64,000 nucleotides of DNA from an uncultured Prevotellaceae bacterium (GTDB taxonomy: Bacteria; Bacteroidota; Bacteroidia; Bacteroidales; Bacteroidaceae): contig CAMVKN010000002.1 of NCBI GenBank assembly GCA_947168045.1, forward strand, positions 62,001 through 126,000, given 5' to 3'. Positions 29,059 to 36,226 of the stretch are shown piece by piece. The notes below the pieces were generated by a model. That model searched no databases. It was not told where the DNA came from and was given only the letters and a program-made list of their open reading frames with translations. Within the stretch, counting starts at the first letter, position 1; each line of letters begins with the position of its first letter. Position numbers and translations under genes: made by a program.

Positions 29059-29358
29059 ATGAGTACACAGGCGATGACACAAGTGATAGCCGAATACTTC
29101 AAGACGCAACCCGTCCTGAAGGCATGGCTGTTTGGTTCTTTCGCACGAGGTGAGGAAACGCCTGACAGCGACATCGACATTCTCGTTGAGTATGACAAGG
29201 ATGCTCGCATATCGCTGCTTACCATCTCGCACATGATGGGTGAGTTGGAGCGCAGCACGGGCCGCCGTGTAGACCTGATAGAGGAAGACTGTCTGCTTCC
29301 CTTCGCCATTGAGAGTGCCAACCGTGACAAACGACTTATCTATGAGAGAAGAAGTTAG
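29059..29358 (+). CDS. mntA: MntA-type minimal nucleotidyltransferase antitoxin
   Basis: A 99-aa protein of the MNT (minimal nucleotidyltransferase) family. The catalytic signature GS-x10-DxD is complete: Gly26-Ser27, Asp38 and Asp40 in LFGSFARGEETPDSDIDILV, with a further conserved Asp in RRVDLIEED. In type VII toxin-antitoxin systems MntA adds AMP groups to a Tyr of the HEPN toxin HepT and neutralises it. The downstream hepT start overlaps this gene by 17 bp. It sits just after a repeat-rich non-coding stretch, consistent with an accessory locus. Confidence 0.9.
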   Translation: MSTQAMTQVIAEYFKTQPVLKAWLFGSFARGEETPDSDIDILVEYDKDARISLLTISHMMGELERSTGRRVDLIEEDCLLPFAIESANRDKRLIYERRS

Positions 29359-29698
29359 GGACATAGAGCGGCTGCGACATATTCTTGAAGCGGCCAATGT
29401 GCTTATCGACTACAAGGAGCACCACACGCTGGAAGAAGCCCAAGCCGACCCTATTGTATATTATGGATTGGTGAAGCATGTGGAGATCATAGGTGAGGCC
29501 GTGTACAAACTGACACTTGAGTATAGAGCGAACCATACAGAGGTAAACTGGGACGACATTGAGCGCATGCGCCATGTCCTGGTTCACGGTTATTATAAGA
29601 TTCGCCCAATTCAGCTTTGGGAAACCATTGCTGTTGACATACCTGCATTGAAGCCAACCATAGCACGGCTGATAGAAGAAATACAAGCCGAGCCCTAA
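29342..29698 (+). CDS. hepT: HepT-type HEPN (DUF86) RNase toxin
   Basis: A 118-aa all-helical HEPN protein. The Rx4-6H catalytic motif appears as RHVLVHGY: Arg77, His82, and Tyr84, the tyrosine that MntA AMPylates in characterised pairs. HepT toxins cleave RNA (tRNA in some systems). ATG 29342 is preferred over an upstream in-frame ATG because it gives the standard HEPN N-terminus (MREEVRDIERLRHILEA) and translational coupling to mntA. Confidence 0.9.
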   Translation: MREEVRDIERLRHILEAANVLIDYKEHHTLEEAQADPIVYYGLVKHVEIIGEAVYKLTLEYRANHTEVNWDDIERMRHVLVHGYYKIRPIQLWETIAVDIPALKPTIARLIEEIQAEP

Positions 29699-29727
29699 AC
29701 CAGTTGCGACATCCGTGGTGAAACGAA

Positions 29728-29755
29728 AAAGGCTGTGTCAGTTGACACAGCCTTT
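29728..29755. terminator. Bidirectional terminator between hepT and rprY
   Basis: AAAGGCTGTGTCA and its exact complement around GT, with A-rich and T-rich flanks, between convergent genes. Confidence 0.88.
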
Positions 29756-29760
29756 ACGCT

Positions 29761-30459
29761 TTAGTCCTCCTCCGGGGTGATGAGCTTGTAGCCCTTGCCG
29801 TGGATGTTGATGATCTCAATCTGCGGGTCGTCCTTGAGGTGCTTGCGCAGCTTGGTGATGTACACGTCCATGGAGCGGGCGTTGAAGTAGTTGTCGTCAA
29901 TCCAGATGGTCTTCAGGGCGAAGTCACGCTGCAGAATCTCGTTGGCATGCGAGCAGAGCAGGGCCAGCAGCTCGTTCTCCTTCGTGGTCAGCTTGGTCTG
30001 CTTCTCGCCGATGCTGAGCAGCTGCTTCTGTGTGTCGAAGGTGAAGTTGCCGATGTGGTAGAGCGTTGACTCCTTGTTCTTCTTGCCCCTGACGCGGCGC
30101 AGGATGGCCTCAATGCGGAACACGAGCTCCTCCATGGAGAAGGGCTTGGTGATGTAGTCGTCGGCACCGAGCTTGAATCCCTCAAGGATGTCCTCCTTCA
30201 GTGTCTTGGCGGTCAGGAAGATGATGGGCACCTCCGGGTTGGCGGCGCGAATCTCCTGGGCCAGGGTGAAGCCGTCCTTCTTGGGCATCATCACGTCGAG
30301 GACGCAGATGTCGAACTTAGTCTTGAGGAAGGCACGGTAGCCAGCCTCACCATCAGCACACAACTCGGCCTCGTAGCCCTTAGCGGCCAGATACTCTCTC
30401 AACAACATGCCGAGGTTCTCGTCGTCCTCGCACAGCAAAATCTTCAGGTTCTCGTCCAT
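29761..30459 (-). CDS. rprY: OmpR-family response regulator RprY
   Basis: A 232-aa regulator. The receiver domain has the acidic pocket EDDE (residues 11-14), phospho-acceptor Asp55 in CVLDVMMPKKDG, Thr in FLTAKT and Lys in ITKPFSMEEL. The C-terminal winged helix includes LTTKENELLALLCSHANEILQRD and SMDVYITKLRKHLKDDP. It pairs with the kinase gene upstream. Similarity to RprY of Bacteroides is by recall. An in-frame upstream ATG (30510) would translate repeat sequence and is rejected. A GC-rich hairpin lies 20 nt before the start. Confidence 0.9.
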   Translation of the reverse strand: MDENLKILLCEDDENLGMLLREYLAAKGYEAELCADGEAGYRAFLKTKFDICVLDVMMPKKDGFTLAQEIRAANPEVPIIFLTAKTLKEDILEGFKLGADDYITKPFSMEELVFRIEAILRRVRGKKNKESTLYHIGNFTFDTQKQLLSIGEKQTKLTTKENELLALLCSHANEILQRDFALKTIWIDDNYFNARSMDVYITKLRKHLKDDPQIEIINIHGKGYKLITPEED

Positions 30460-30478
30460 AGTTTTTTTGGGGTTTTTG

Positions 30479-30510
30479 CCCCCTAAGTTAGGGGGATGGG
30501 GGGTGAACAA
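30479..30510. repeat. CCCCCTAA/TTAGGGGG hairpin in the rprY leader
   Basis: CCCCCT (30479-30484) pairs with AGGGGG (30490-30495), and GGGGGG follows at 30498-30503. It has the same architecture as the GC-rich hairpin family at 32332-32541 and inside rlmD, and could fold at the 5' end of the mRNA. Between it and rprX (30511-30626) I see only a related C-rich/G-rich stretch (30570-30625). Confidence 0.6.
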
Positions 30511-30626
30511 TGCTCTTTCCCCATGTTAATACTATTATTTATTTAATCACATGCTATATAATGGAGGTCGTCCCCCACCCTCTCGCTCGGCTTCACCGCT
30601 GTGGGCTTCCCTGAGCTTTGGGGGGA

Positions 30627-32183
30627 TTATTCTTCCCTCAGCATCGGCAGGGTGATGGTGAACTTCGTTCCCTTGCCCACCTCGCTCTCGCAGCGGATGT
30701 CGCCGTCGTGCAGGTTGATGATTTTCTTGACATAGGCCAGGCCGAGGCCGAAGCCCTTCACGTCGTGCACGTTGCCAGTATGTACGCGGTAGAACTTGTC
30801 AAAGATTTTCTTCACGTTCTCGCGCTTGATGCCCAGTCCGTTGTCGGCAATGCTGAAGCAGAGCTTGTCGCCCTCATTCCACGTACGCAGGTGGATGTCG
30901 ACGGGCTCGTCGGGCTTGCGATACTTCACGGCGTTGTCCATGAGGTTGGTGATGGCATTCTGGAAATGCACCTCGTCGACGTAGATGGCCGACTCCACAG
31001 CCTCAATCTCAGTGTAAATCTTTCCGCCGGTGTGCTCCACACGCAGCGAGAAGGTGCTGGCTATCTGCTCCAGCAGCTCGTTCAGGTCCAGCTCCTTTTT
31101 CTTGAACGACACCGACTTACGGTCGAACATCGACATCTGCAGCACCTTCTCCACCAGGAAGCGCAGTCGCTTCGACTCGTCGTTGATGATGCCTCCGAGG
31201 TGTTTCTGCATGGCCGGTCCCTTGGGCACGCTGTCGTCGTTGAGCATCTGTGCTGCCAGCGAGATGCTGCTGATGGGGGTCTTCAGCTCGTGCGTCATGT
31301 TGTTGATGAAGTCGTTCTTAATCTCCGTATAGCGCTTCTGCCTGAAGATGATGAAGATGGTGAAGATGAACGTGACCAACAACACAATGGTGAAGATGAT
31401 GGCGGGAATCATGAAGCGCACCGACGAGTAGATGTATTTGTTCATCTCGGGAAAGTGGATGGTCACCACGCCCATCTTCGATGCTGGGTCGTTGTAGAAG
31501 AGCTTCTGCGTGTAGGTCTTGTCCATGCCCTGCTCAGTGAAGTCAGGACAGCGGTATACCTCGCGCCCGTCGGCCGTCGACACGGTGAAGTGGTAGGCCA
31601 GGTTGATGCCGTTGTTCTGCAGCTCCTGCTTGATGTCATGGTCCAGCAGCAGGAAGTTGACGCGCTCTTTCAGGGGCTTGTCGCTGGCAGTATATAAGAT
31701 ATTGTACACGACCTCGTCGAGCAGTGCCTTCTGGTAGACATAGCGCGTGCGCACTATCTCCTGCATCGACTTGGCAGCCTCTGAGAGCGACGAGTTGTCA
31801 GTCTTCATGATGATGGCCTTCGGAATGGTGGGGGGCTTGGTGGCAAAGGTCTTCAGTTCGAAGGCGGAATAGACGGTGCCGTCGTCAGCCGAGACGGCAA
31901 ACTCGTGCTGCTCCTGAATCTTGCCGTTGATGCCGTCGACGATGACCGAGTCCTGTGTGTAGGCACGGCGCTCCACGTCGCTGACGTCCTTCTCCAGATA
32001 GCGCAGCGTCTCGTTCAGCTCCAGGTTACGCGACGCCTGATAGAGGCTGCGCGTCACGCTCTCGTCGAACTGTTCCTGCTTCATCTTCGCCATCTCCTCA
32101 ATGTAGGAGAGCTGCACATAGAGCAGTCCGAGGAACGAGAAGCCCATCACGATGGCTATGGTCCATATCGTTGATTTCTTCAT
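30627..32183 (-). CDS. rprX: Sensor histidine kinase RprX
   Basis: A 518-aa membrane kinase: first transmembrane helix at residues 5-25, a periplasmic sensor region to about 260, a second transmembrane helix (IPAIIFTIVLLVTFIFTIFI), then HisKA with MTHELKTPISSISLAAQML (phospho-His), and HATPase_c with N box NLMDNAVKY, G1 DNGLGI, and G2 GFGLGLAYVKKI and GKGTKFTI. It phosphorylates RprY, encoded downstream. Start ATG 32183 follows the promoter at 32220-32227; an earlier in-frame ATG (32222) lies on the promoter. Confidence 0.92.
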   Translation of the reverse strand: MKKSTIWTIAIVMGFSFLGLLYVQLSYIEEMAKMKQEQFDESVTRSLYQASRNLELNETLRYLEKDVSDVERRAYTQDSVIVDGINGKIQEQHEFAVSADDGTVYSAFELKTFATKPPTIPKAIIMKTDNSSLSEAAKSMQEIVRTRYVYQKALLDEVVYNILYTASDKPLKERVNFLLLDHDIKQELQNNGINLAYHFTVSTADGREVYRCPDFTEQGMDKTYTQKLFYNDPASKMGVVTIHFPEMNKYIYSSVRFMIPAIIFTIVLLVTFIFTIFIIFRQKRYTEIKNDFINNMTHELKTPISSISLAAQMLNDDSVPKGPAMQKHLGGIINDESKRLRFLVEKVLQMSMFDRKSVSFKKKELDLNELLEQIASTFSLRVEHTGGKIYTEIEAVESAIYVDEVHFQNAITNLMDNAVKYRKPDEPVDIHLRTWNEGDKLCFSIADNGLGIKRENVKKIFDKFYRVHTGNVHDVKGFGLGLAYVKKIINLHDGDIRCESEVGKGTKFTITLPMLREE

Positions 32184-32219
32184 TGGTGTCTCCTTTTTCT
32201 TTGCTTTTTTTGACGAGTG

Positions 32220-32227
32220 CAAAGATA
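32220..32227 (-). promoter_or_regulatory. -7 box for rprX
   Basis: Minus-strand TATCTTTG then CACTC, 37 bp upstream of ATG 32183. Confidence 0.65.
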
Positions 32228-32331
32228 AGGCGTTTTACGATAGCAAAGAAATTTTTCGTTAATTATTTCCGTTAAATTTAACGATATTAACAAAAACAAG
32301 CAGACTTAGTTACAAATATTAAAGCTACAGC

Positions 32332-32541
32332 CTCTCCCCCAACCCCTCCCGCGGGGGGGAGGGGAGTATATAGACCTGCAACGGATGAGGCTCCCCTTCC
32401 CACCCAACTGGGGGTAGGGCTGCGCCGTCATCTATTGCAGGTCTATCTACTCCTCCCCCAAGGGGGAGGTCGGAAGAGGGACTCCTGTTCGTTGCAAGTC
32501 TATCTACTCCTCCCCCAGGGGGGAGGTCGGGAGAGGGGCTT
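32332..32541. repeat. Cluster of GC-rich hairpin elements (CCCCTCCC/GGGAGGGG)
   Basis: This gap holds at least three copies of a hairpin unit. In one orientation: CTCCCCCAACCCCTCCC, short loop, GGGGGGAGGGGAG, then TATATAGACCTGCAAC. In the other (about 32430-32480 and 32490-32541): TTGCA(G/A)GTCTATCTACTCC, CCCCA..GGGGGAGGTC, GG(A/G)AGAGGG. The non-palindromic tail (GACCTGCAAC or its complement) is conserved in all three. Nothing else is visible between the rprX promoter and the VWA gene apart from AT-rich DNA. Confidence 0.85.
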
Positions 32542-32542
32542 C

Positions 32543-33169
32543 TTACTCTTCCTTGAAGAAATTACCCTTCTTCATGGGCATTGCGGCAGCCAGGCAGGCA
32601 TTGAAGCGCATGCGGCTCTTCCGCTCGCATGCGAACATTGCCGATGTGCCCTCGGCATCCTCGGCAAACTTCAAGTGGTCGTCAATAGCCATGCTGTGCG
32701 CCATCGACTCCACGTCGAGGTTGTCGGTGCCTATCAGTGCCACCGTCCATCCCTGTTCCTTCTGCTTCTCAATGAACTGACGCACCATCTTCAGCGTCCA
32801 CTCGCGCGAGGCATTCTCCTCGCCGTCGGTAATGACGGTCACCAGCACGCTGTCGCCCTTGTCCGCCTGGGCGTTGACCTTCGACATGGCCATGCCCATG
32901 GCATCGTAGAGCGGCGTGCAGCCACAAGGCTGGTAGTCCGTCCATGCCAGGTCCTTGGTCTGACTGGCCGGCGTGTTGTCATAGTGCCACTTCGTGTGCT
33001 CGCTGTCGAAGGTGACCAGACTGACACGCTGTTCCTTCTCCGGATACTGCTGCTGCATCAGTCGCACCGTCTGCAGCGTCTCGTTCATGCCCGAGAAGGC
33101 CTGCTTCTGAATGACACCCATCGATCCGCTCTCGTCCACAATAATCAGGTTGAATACTTTCTGCTTCAT
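32543..33169 (-). CDS. VWA-domain protein
   Basis: A 208-aa cytoplasmic protein made of a single von Willebrand factor A domain. The MIDAS is complete: DESGSM (residues 12-17), Thr in CGCTPLYDAMG, and Asp in VITDGEEN. The family binds divalent metal and a protein partner. No signal peptide or transmembrane helix. It is divergent from the sigma-like fusion gene, with no clear TAnnTTTG box in the 80-bp leader. The partner is unknown; the divergent neighbour is a candidate only by position. Confidence 0.85.
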   Translation of the reverse strand: MKQKVFNLIIVDESGSMGVIQKQAFSGMNETLQTVRLMQQQYPEKEQRVSLVTFDSEHTKWHYDNTPASQTKDLAWTDYQPCGCTPLYDAMGMAMSKVNAQADKGDSVLVTVITDGEENASREWTLKMVRQFIEKQKEQGWTVALIGTDNLDVESMAHSMAIDDHLKFAEDAEGTSAMFACERKSRMRFNACLAAAMPMKKGNFFKEE

Positions 33170-33266
33170 AGTCGTTGTTGTTTAAATGGTGAATAAATTT
33201 GTTGTCTGTTTTATTAGTTAAAAGAAGATTTTCAGCAAAAAATTAGGCAGAATGGAAAAAAAATCT

Positions 33267-33274
33267 TATCTTCG
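33267..33274 (+). promoter_or_regulatory. Near-consensus -7 box for the sigma-like fusion gene
   Basis: TATCTTCG (one change from TAnnTTTG), 29 bp before ATG 33303. It favours that start over an in-frame ATG at 33252. Confidence 0.5.
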
Positions 33275-33302
33275 CAGAAATTTACATAACGCAAGCATTA
33301 CC

Positions 33303-34418
33303 ATGGCCAGACAATACCTCAGCGACAAACAGATAGTGGATGGATTCAGACAAGGCAACAGCCGCATCATCCGCGACTATTTCTACGACTACTGCCGCAC
33401 GGCCTACGCCGTCTATGACCAGCGCTACGAGCTGAGCAAGAAGCAGAACATGGACTTCATGTCGCTGGCTCACCAGTATGCGCTCTATCTGATGGAGCAC
33501 CAGTGGCAACCGTTGGACGACAAGCCCGACGAGGTAAGCCTGCGCACATGGGTGGTGGGCGGCTTCCGCTTCACCGTGCTCGACGCCCTGAAGTGGTACC
33601 AGCGCGAATACGGCAGCATCAGCTATGAGGACTATCTGCGCACCTTCGACACCTCACGCGACCTCAGGCTGCAGTTCAACCGAACCATTCAGGACCTGTG
33701 CGCCCTCCAGCTGGACCGCCAGGAGCGCATCCTGGTCAACATGCTGCTGGTGCAGGGCTACAAGATAAAGGAGGTGGCCCAGCTGACGGGTGTCACGCCC
33801 TCGGCGGTGACGCAGCGCTTCAACCACATCAAGCAGCGTGTCATCATCCCCTATTTCAGACAGCACTTCGACCTGGACTTCGAGGACAGCGAGCTGCTCG
33901 ACGACGCCGACCTGATGATGCTCTCGCGCGAGGAGACCGCAGGCTACGCTCGTCGCAGCCGCTTCAACCTGTGCTATGGCAGCATGCCCACCATGCGCCC
34001 CATGCCCACCGACGATTCACAACCCCAAGAACCTACCACTATGGAACAGAAGAGACGCACCACCCCAACGTTCATCACCCATCTGGAGCCCAACGAGATT
34101 TTTGTCTTCGGCAGCAACCTGCGCGGCATGCACGGCGGCGGCGCTGCCTACGTGGCCTATTGCCGCTTCGGCGCCATCATGGGTCAGGGCACTGGCCTGC
34201 AGGGCCAGAGCTACGCCATACCCACCATGCAGGGCGGCGTAGACACCATCCGCCCCTACGTCGACGAGTTCATCAGCTTCGCCAAAGACCACCCCGAGCT
34301 GACGTTCCTCGTCACACGCATCGGCTGCGGCATCGCCGGCTTCACCGACGCCGACATCGCCCCACTCTTCAGCCAGGCACACGACGTTCCAAACATCGTC
34401 CTGCCCGAAGGCTGGTAA
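33303..34418 (+). CDS. Sigma-like DNA-binding protein fused to an A1S_2505-like (macro-like) domain
   Basis: A 371-aa two-part protein. Residues 1-235 look like a sigma-70-type factor: an N-terminal helical part (RDYFYDYCRTAYAVYDQRYE, FMSLAHQYALYLMEHQW) and a region-4-like HTH (LDRQERILVNMLLVQGYKIK, EVAQLTGVTPSAVTQRFNHI). A Pro/Thr-rich linker (near 236-255) leads to a C-terminal domain with IFVFGSNLRGMHGGGAAYVA, GLQGQSYAIPTMQGGVDTI and FLVTRIGCGIAGFTDADIAP, which I recognise as the A1S_2505/macro-like family seen in phages and bacteria. An internal ATG at 34041 lies exactly at the junction, suggesting a former separate gene. The role is unknown. Confidence 0.7.
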   Translation: MARQYLSDKQIVDGFRQGNSRIIRDYFYDYCRTAYAVYDQRYELSKKQNMDFMSLAHQYALYLMEHQWQPLDDKPDEVSLRTWVVGGFRFTVLDALKWYQREYGSISYEDYLRTFDTSRDLRLQFNRTIQDLCALQLDRQERILVNMLLVQGYKIKEVAQLTGVTPSAVTQRFNHIKQRVIIPYFRQHFDLDFEDSELLDDADLMMLSREETAGYARRSRFNLCYGSMPTMRPMPTDDSQPQEPTTMEQKRRTTPTFITHLEPNEIFVFGSNLRGMHGGGAAYVAYCRFGAIMGQGTGLQGQSYAIPTMQGGVDTIRPYVDEFISFAKDHPELTFLVTRIGCGIAGFTDADIAPLFSQAHDVPNIVLPEGW

Positions 34419-34446
34419 CAGGCTTTAGAACATCATCCCGTCTGAG

Positions 34447-34465
34447 GGCTGACAACAGCCTTTTT
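34447..34465 (+). terminator. Short terminator after the fusion gene
   Basis: GGCTG, a 4-nt loop, CAGCC and TTTTT. Weak but correctly placed 29 bp after the stop. Confidence 0.5.
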
Positions 34466-34516
34466 CAGCCAAAACCTAAAAATATAGCAGGCGAACTGAA
34501 AATATTGCACAAAAAA

Positions 34517-34548
34517 TTTGCAGATGTGCAGAAATAGAAGTACCTTTG
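34517..34548 (+). promoter_or_regulatory. Promoter of the tandem ligase operon
   Basis: TTTG 34517-34520 and TACCTTTG 34541-34548, 20 bp apart. It excludes an in-frame start at 34518. Confidence 0.8.
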
Positions 34549-34571
34549 CACAAAATTTTCCAAAATGTGCA

Positions 34572-36224
34572 ATGAATACGAGCAATAGCTTCAACGACTA
34601 TATTCGCCAAGCCATCGTCAATAACTGGAACCAAAACGCACTGACTGACTATCAGGGCGCTACGTTGCAGTTTCACGACGTAGCACGTAAGATTGGCAAG
34701 ATTCACATTCTCTTTGAAAACTGCAACATCCAGAAAGGTGACAAGATTGCCATCTGCGGACGCAACTCGGCCCACTGGGCAGTGACGTTCCTGGCCACGC
34801 TGACCTACGGCGCAGTGGCAGTACCCATCCTGCACGAGTTCAATGCTGAACAGGTACACAACATTGTCAATCACAGCGGCGCTCGCCTGCTCTTCGTGGG
34901 CGACTATATGGCGAAGGAGATAACGCCGAAGGAGATGCCGCACTTGGAGGGCATTGTCAACCTGCCCGACTTCTCGCTGATGGTCTCGCGTACCGAACAG
35001 CTCACCTACGCGCGCGAACATTTGAATATGATGTTCGGCTCAAAGTACCCAAGGGCGTTCACCAAGGACGACGTGGTGTTCCACAACGACCAGCCCGAAG
35101 AGCTGGCACTCATCAACTACACCAGCGGCACCACGGGCTTCTCAAAAGGTGTGATGCTGCCCTACCGCGCCATCTGGGGCAACATCGACTTCTGTCTCAG
35201 ACGGTTAGGCAGCCATGTGAAGCCCGGGTCGGCCATGCTCGACATCCTGCCCATGGCACACATGTACGGCCTGAGCATCGAGTTCCTCTTCGGTTTCTGC
35301 AACGGCTGCCACCTGTTCTTCCTCAACCGTCTGCCCTCGCCCACCCTCATCGCACAGGCATTCCAGGAGGTGAAGCCACGGCTCATCGTGGCCGTCCCGC
35401 TCATCATTGAGAAGATTGTGCGCAAGCGGATAATGCCCGTCATGCAGACACCACGCATGAAGCTGCTCATGGCCATGCCCGTGGTCAGGGACAAGGTGAA
35501 GGAGAAGGTGCTCGAGCAGGTGATGCAGGCCTTCGGCGGCGAGGCTTACGAGGTCATCGTCGGCGGCGCTCCGCTGTCAAAGGAGGTAGAGCAGTGCCTG
35601 ATGAGCATCGGCTTCCCTGTCACCGTCGGCTATGGCACGACGGAGACGGCCCCGCTCATCAGCTATCGCGACTGGACGGAGTTTGCCGCCGGCTCGTGCG
35701 GATGCCCCGTCGACGGCATGGAGGTGCGCATCGACAGCGCCGACCCGCAGTATGTGGCTGGCGAGATACTCACACGCGGCAGAAACCTCATGCTGGGCTA
35801 CTACAACAACGAGGAGGCCACTCGACAGGCCATCGACAAGGACGGATGGTACCACACCGGCGACCTGGCAACGATGGATGCCGACGGCAACATCTACATC
35901 CGCGGACGCATCAAGAACATGCTCCTGGGCGCCAACGGACAGAACGTCTATCCAGAGGAGATTGAGGACAAGCTCAGCTCCATGCCCATGGTCAGCGAGT
36001 GCATCATCGTGCAGCGCGACCAGAAGCTGGTGGCACTGGTATACCCCGACCAGGATGAGCTGATGAACTTCAGCACCGAGGAGCTGCAGGGCATCATGGA
36101 GCAGAACAGACAAGAGCTAAACCAGACGCTGCCGGCCTACAGCCGACTGTCAGCCATACAGCTGCAGGCCGAGGAGTTTCAGAAGACACCGAAAAAAAGC
36201 ATTAAGAGATACCTTTACTCATAA
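34572..36224 (+). CDS. AMP-binding acyl-CoA/acyl-ACP ligase, copy 1
   Basis: A 550-aa ANL-superfamily enzyme. P-loop YTSGTTGFSKGVM (near 185-197), A5 motif GYGTTETAP, A7 YHTGD, and A8 with IKNMLLGANGQNVYPEEIED. The C-terminal catalytic Lys is in TPKKSIKRYLYS. Long-chain fatty acid activation is the usual annotation; the real acyl substrate is not deducible. The next gene, 2 bp downstream, is a clear paralogue over its whole length. Confidence 0.88.
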   Translation: MNTSNSFNDYIRQAIVNNWNQNALTDYQGATLQFHDVARKIGKIHILFENCNIQKGDKIAICGRNSAHWAVTFLATLTYGAVAVPILHEFNAEQVHNIVNHSGARLLFVGDYMAKEITPKEMPHLEGIVNLPDFSLMVSRTEQLTYAREHLNMMFGSKYPRAFTKDDVVFHNDQPEELALINYTSGTTGFSKGVMLPYRAIWGNIDFCLRRLGSHVKPGSAMLDILPMAHMYGLSIEFLFGFCNGCHLFFLNRLPSPTLIAQAFQEVKPRLIVAVPLIIEKIVRKRIMPVMQTPRMKLLMAMPVVRDKVKEKVLEQVMQAFGGEAYEVIVGGAPLSKEVEQCLMSIGFPVTVGYGTTETAPLISYRDWTEFAAGSCGCPVDGMEVRIDSADPQYVAGEILTRGRNLMLGYYNNEEATRQAIDKDGWYHTGDLATMDADGNIYIRGRIKNMLLGANGQNVYPEEIEDKLSSMPMVSECIIVQRDQKLVALVYPDQDELMNFSTEELQGIMEQNRQELNQTLPAYSRLSAIQLQAEEFQKTPKKSIKRYLYS

Positions 36225-36226
36225 CT

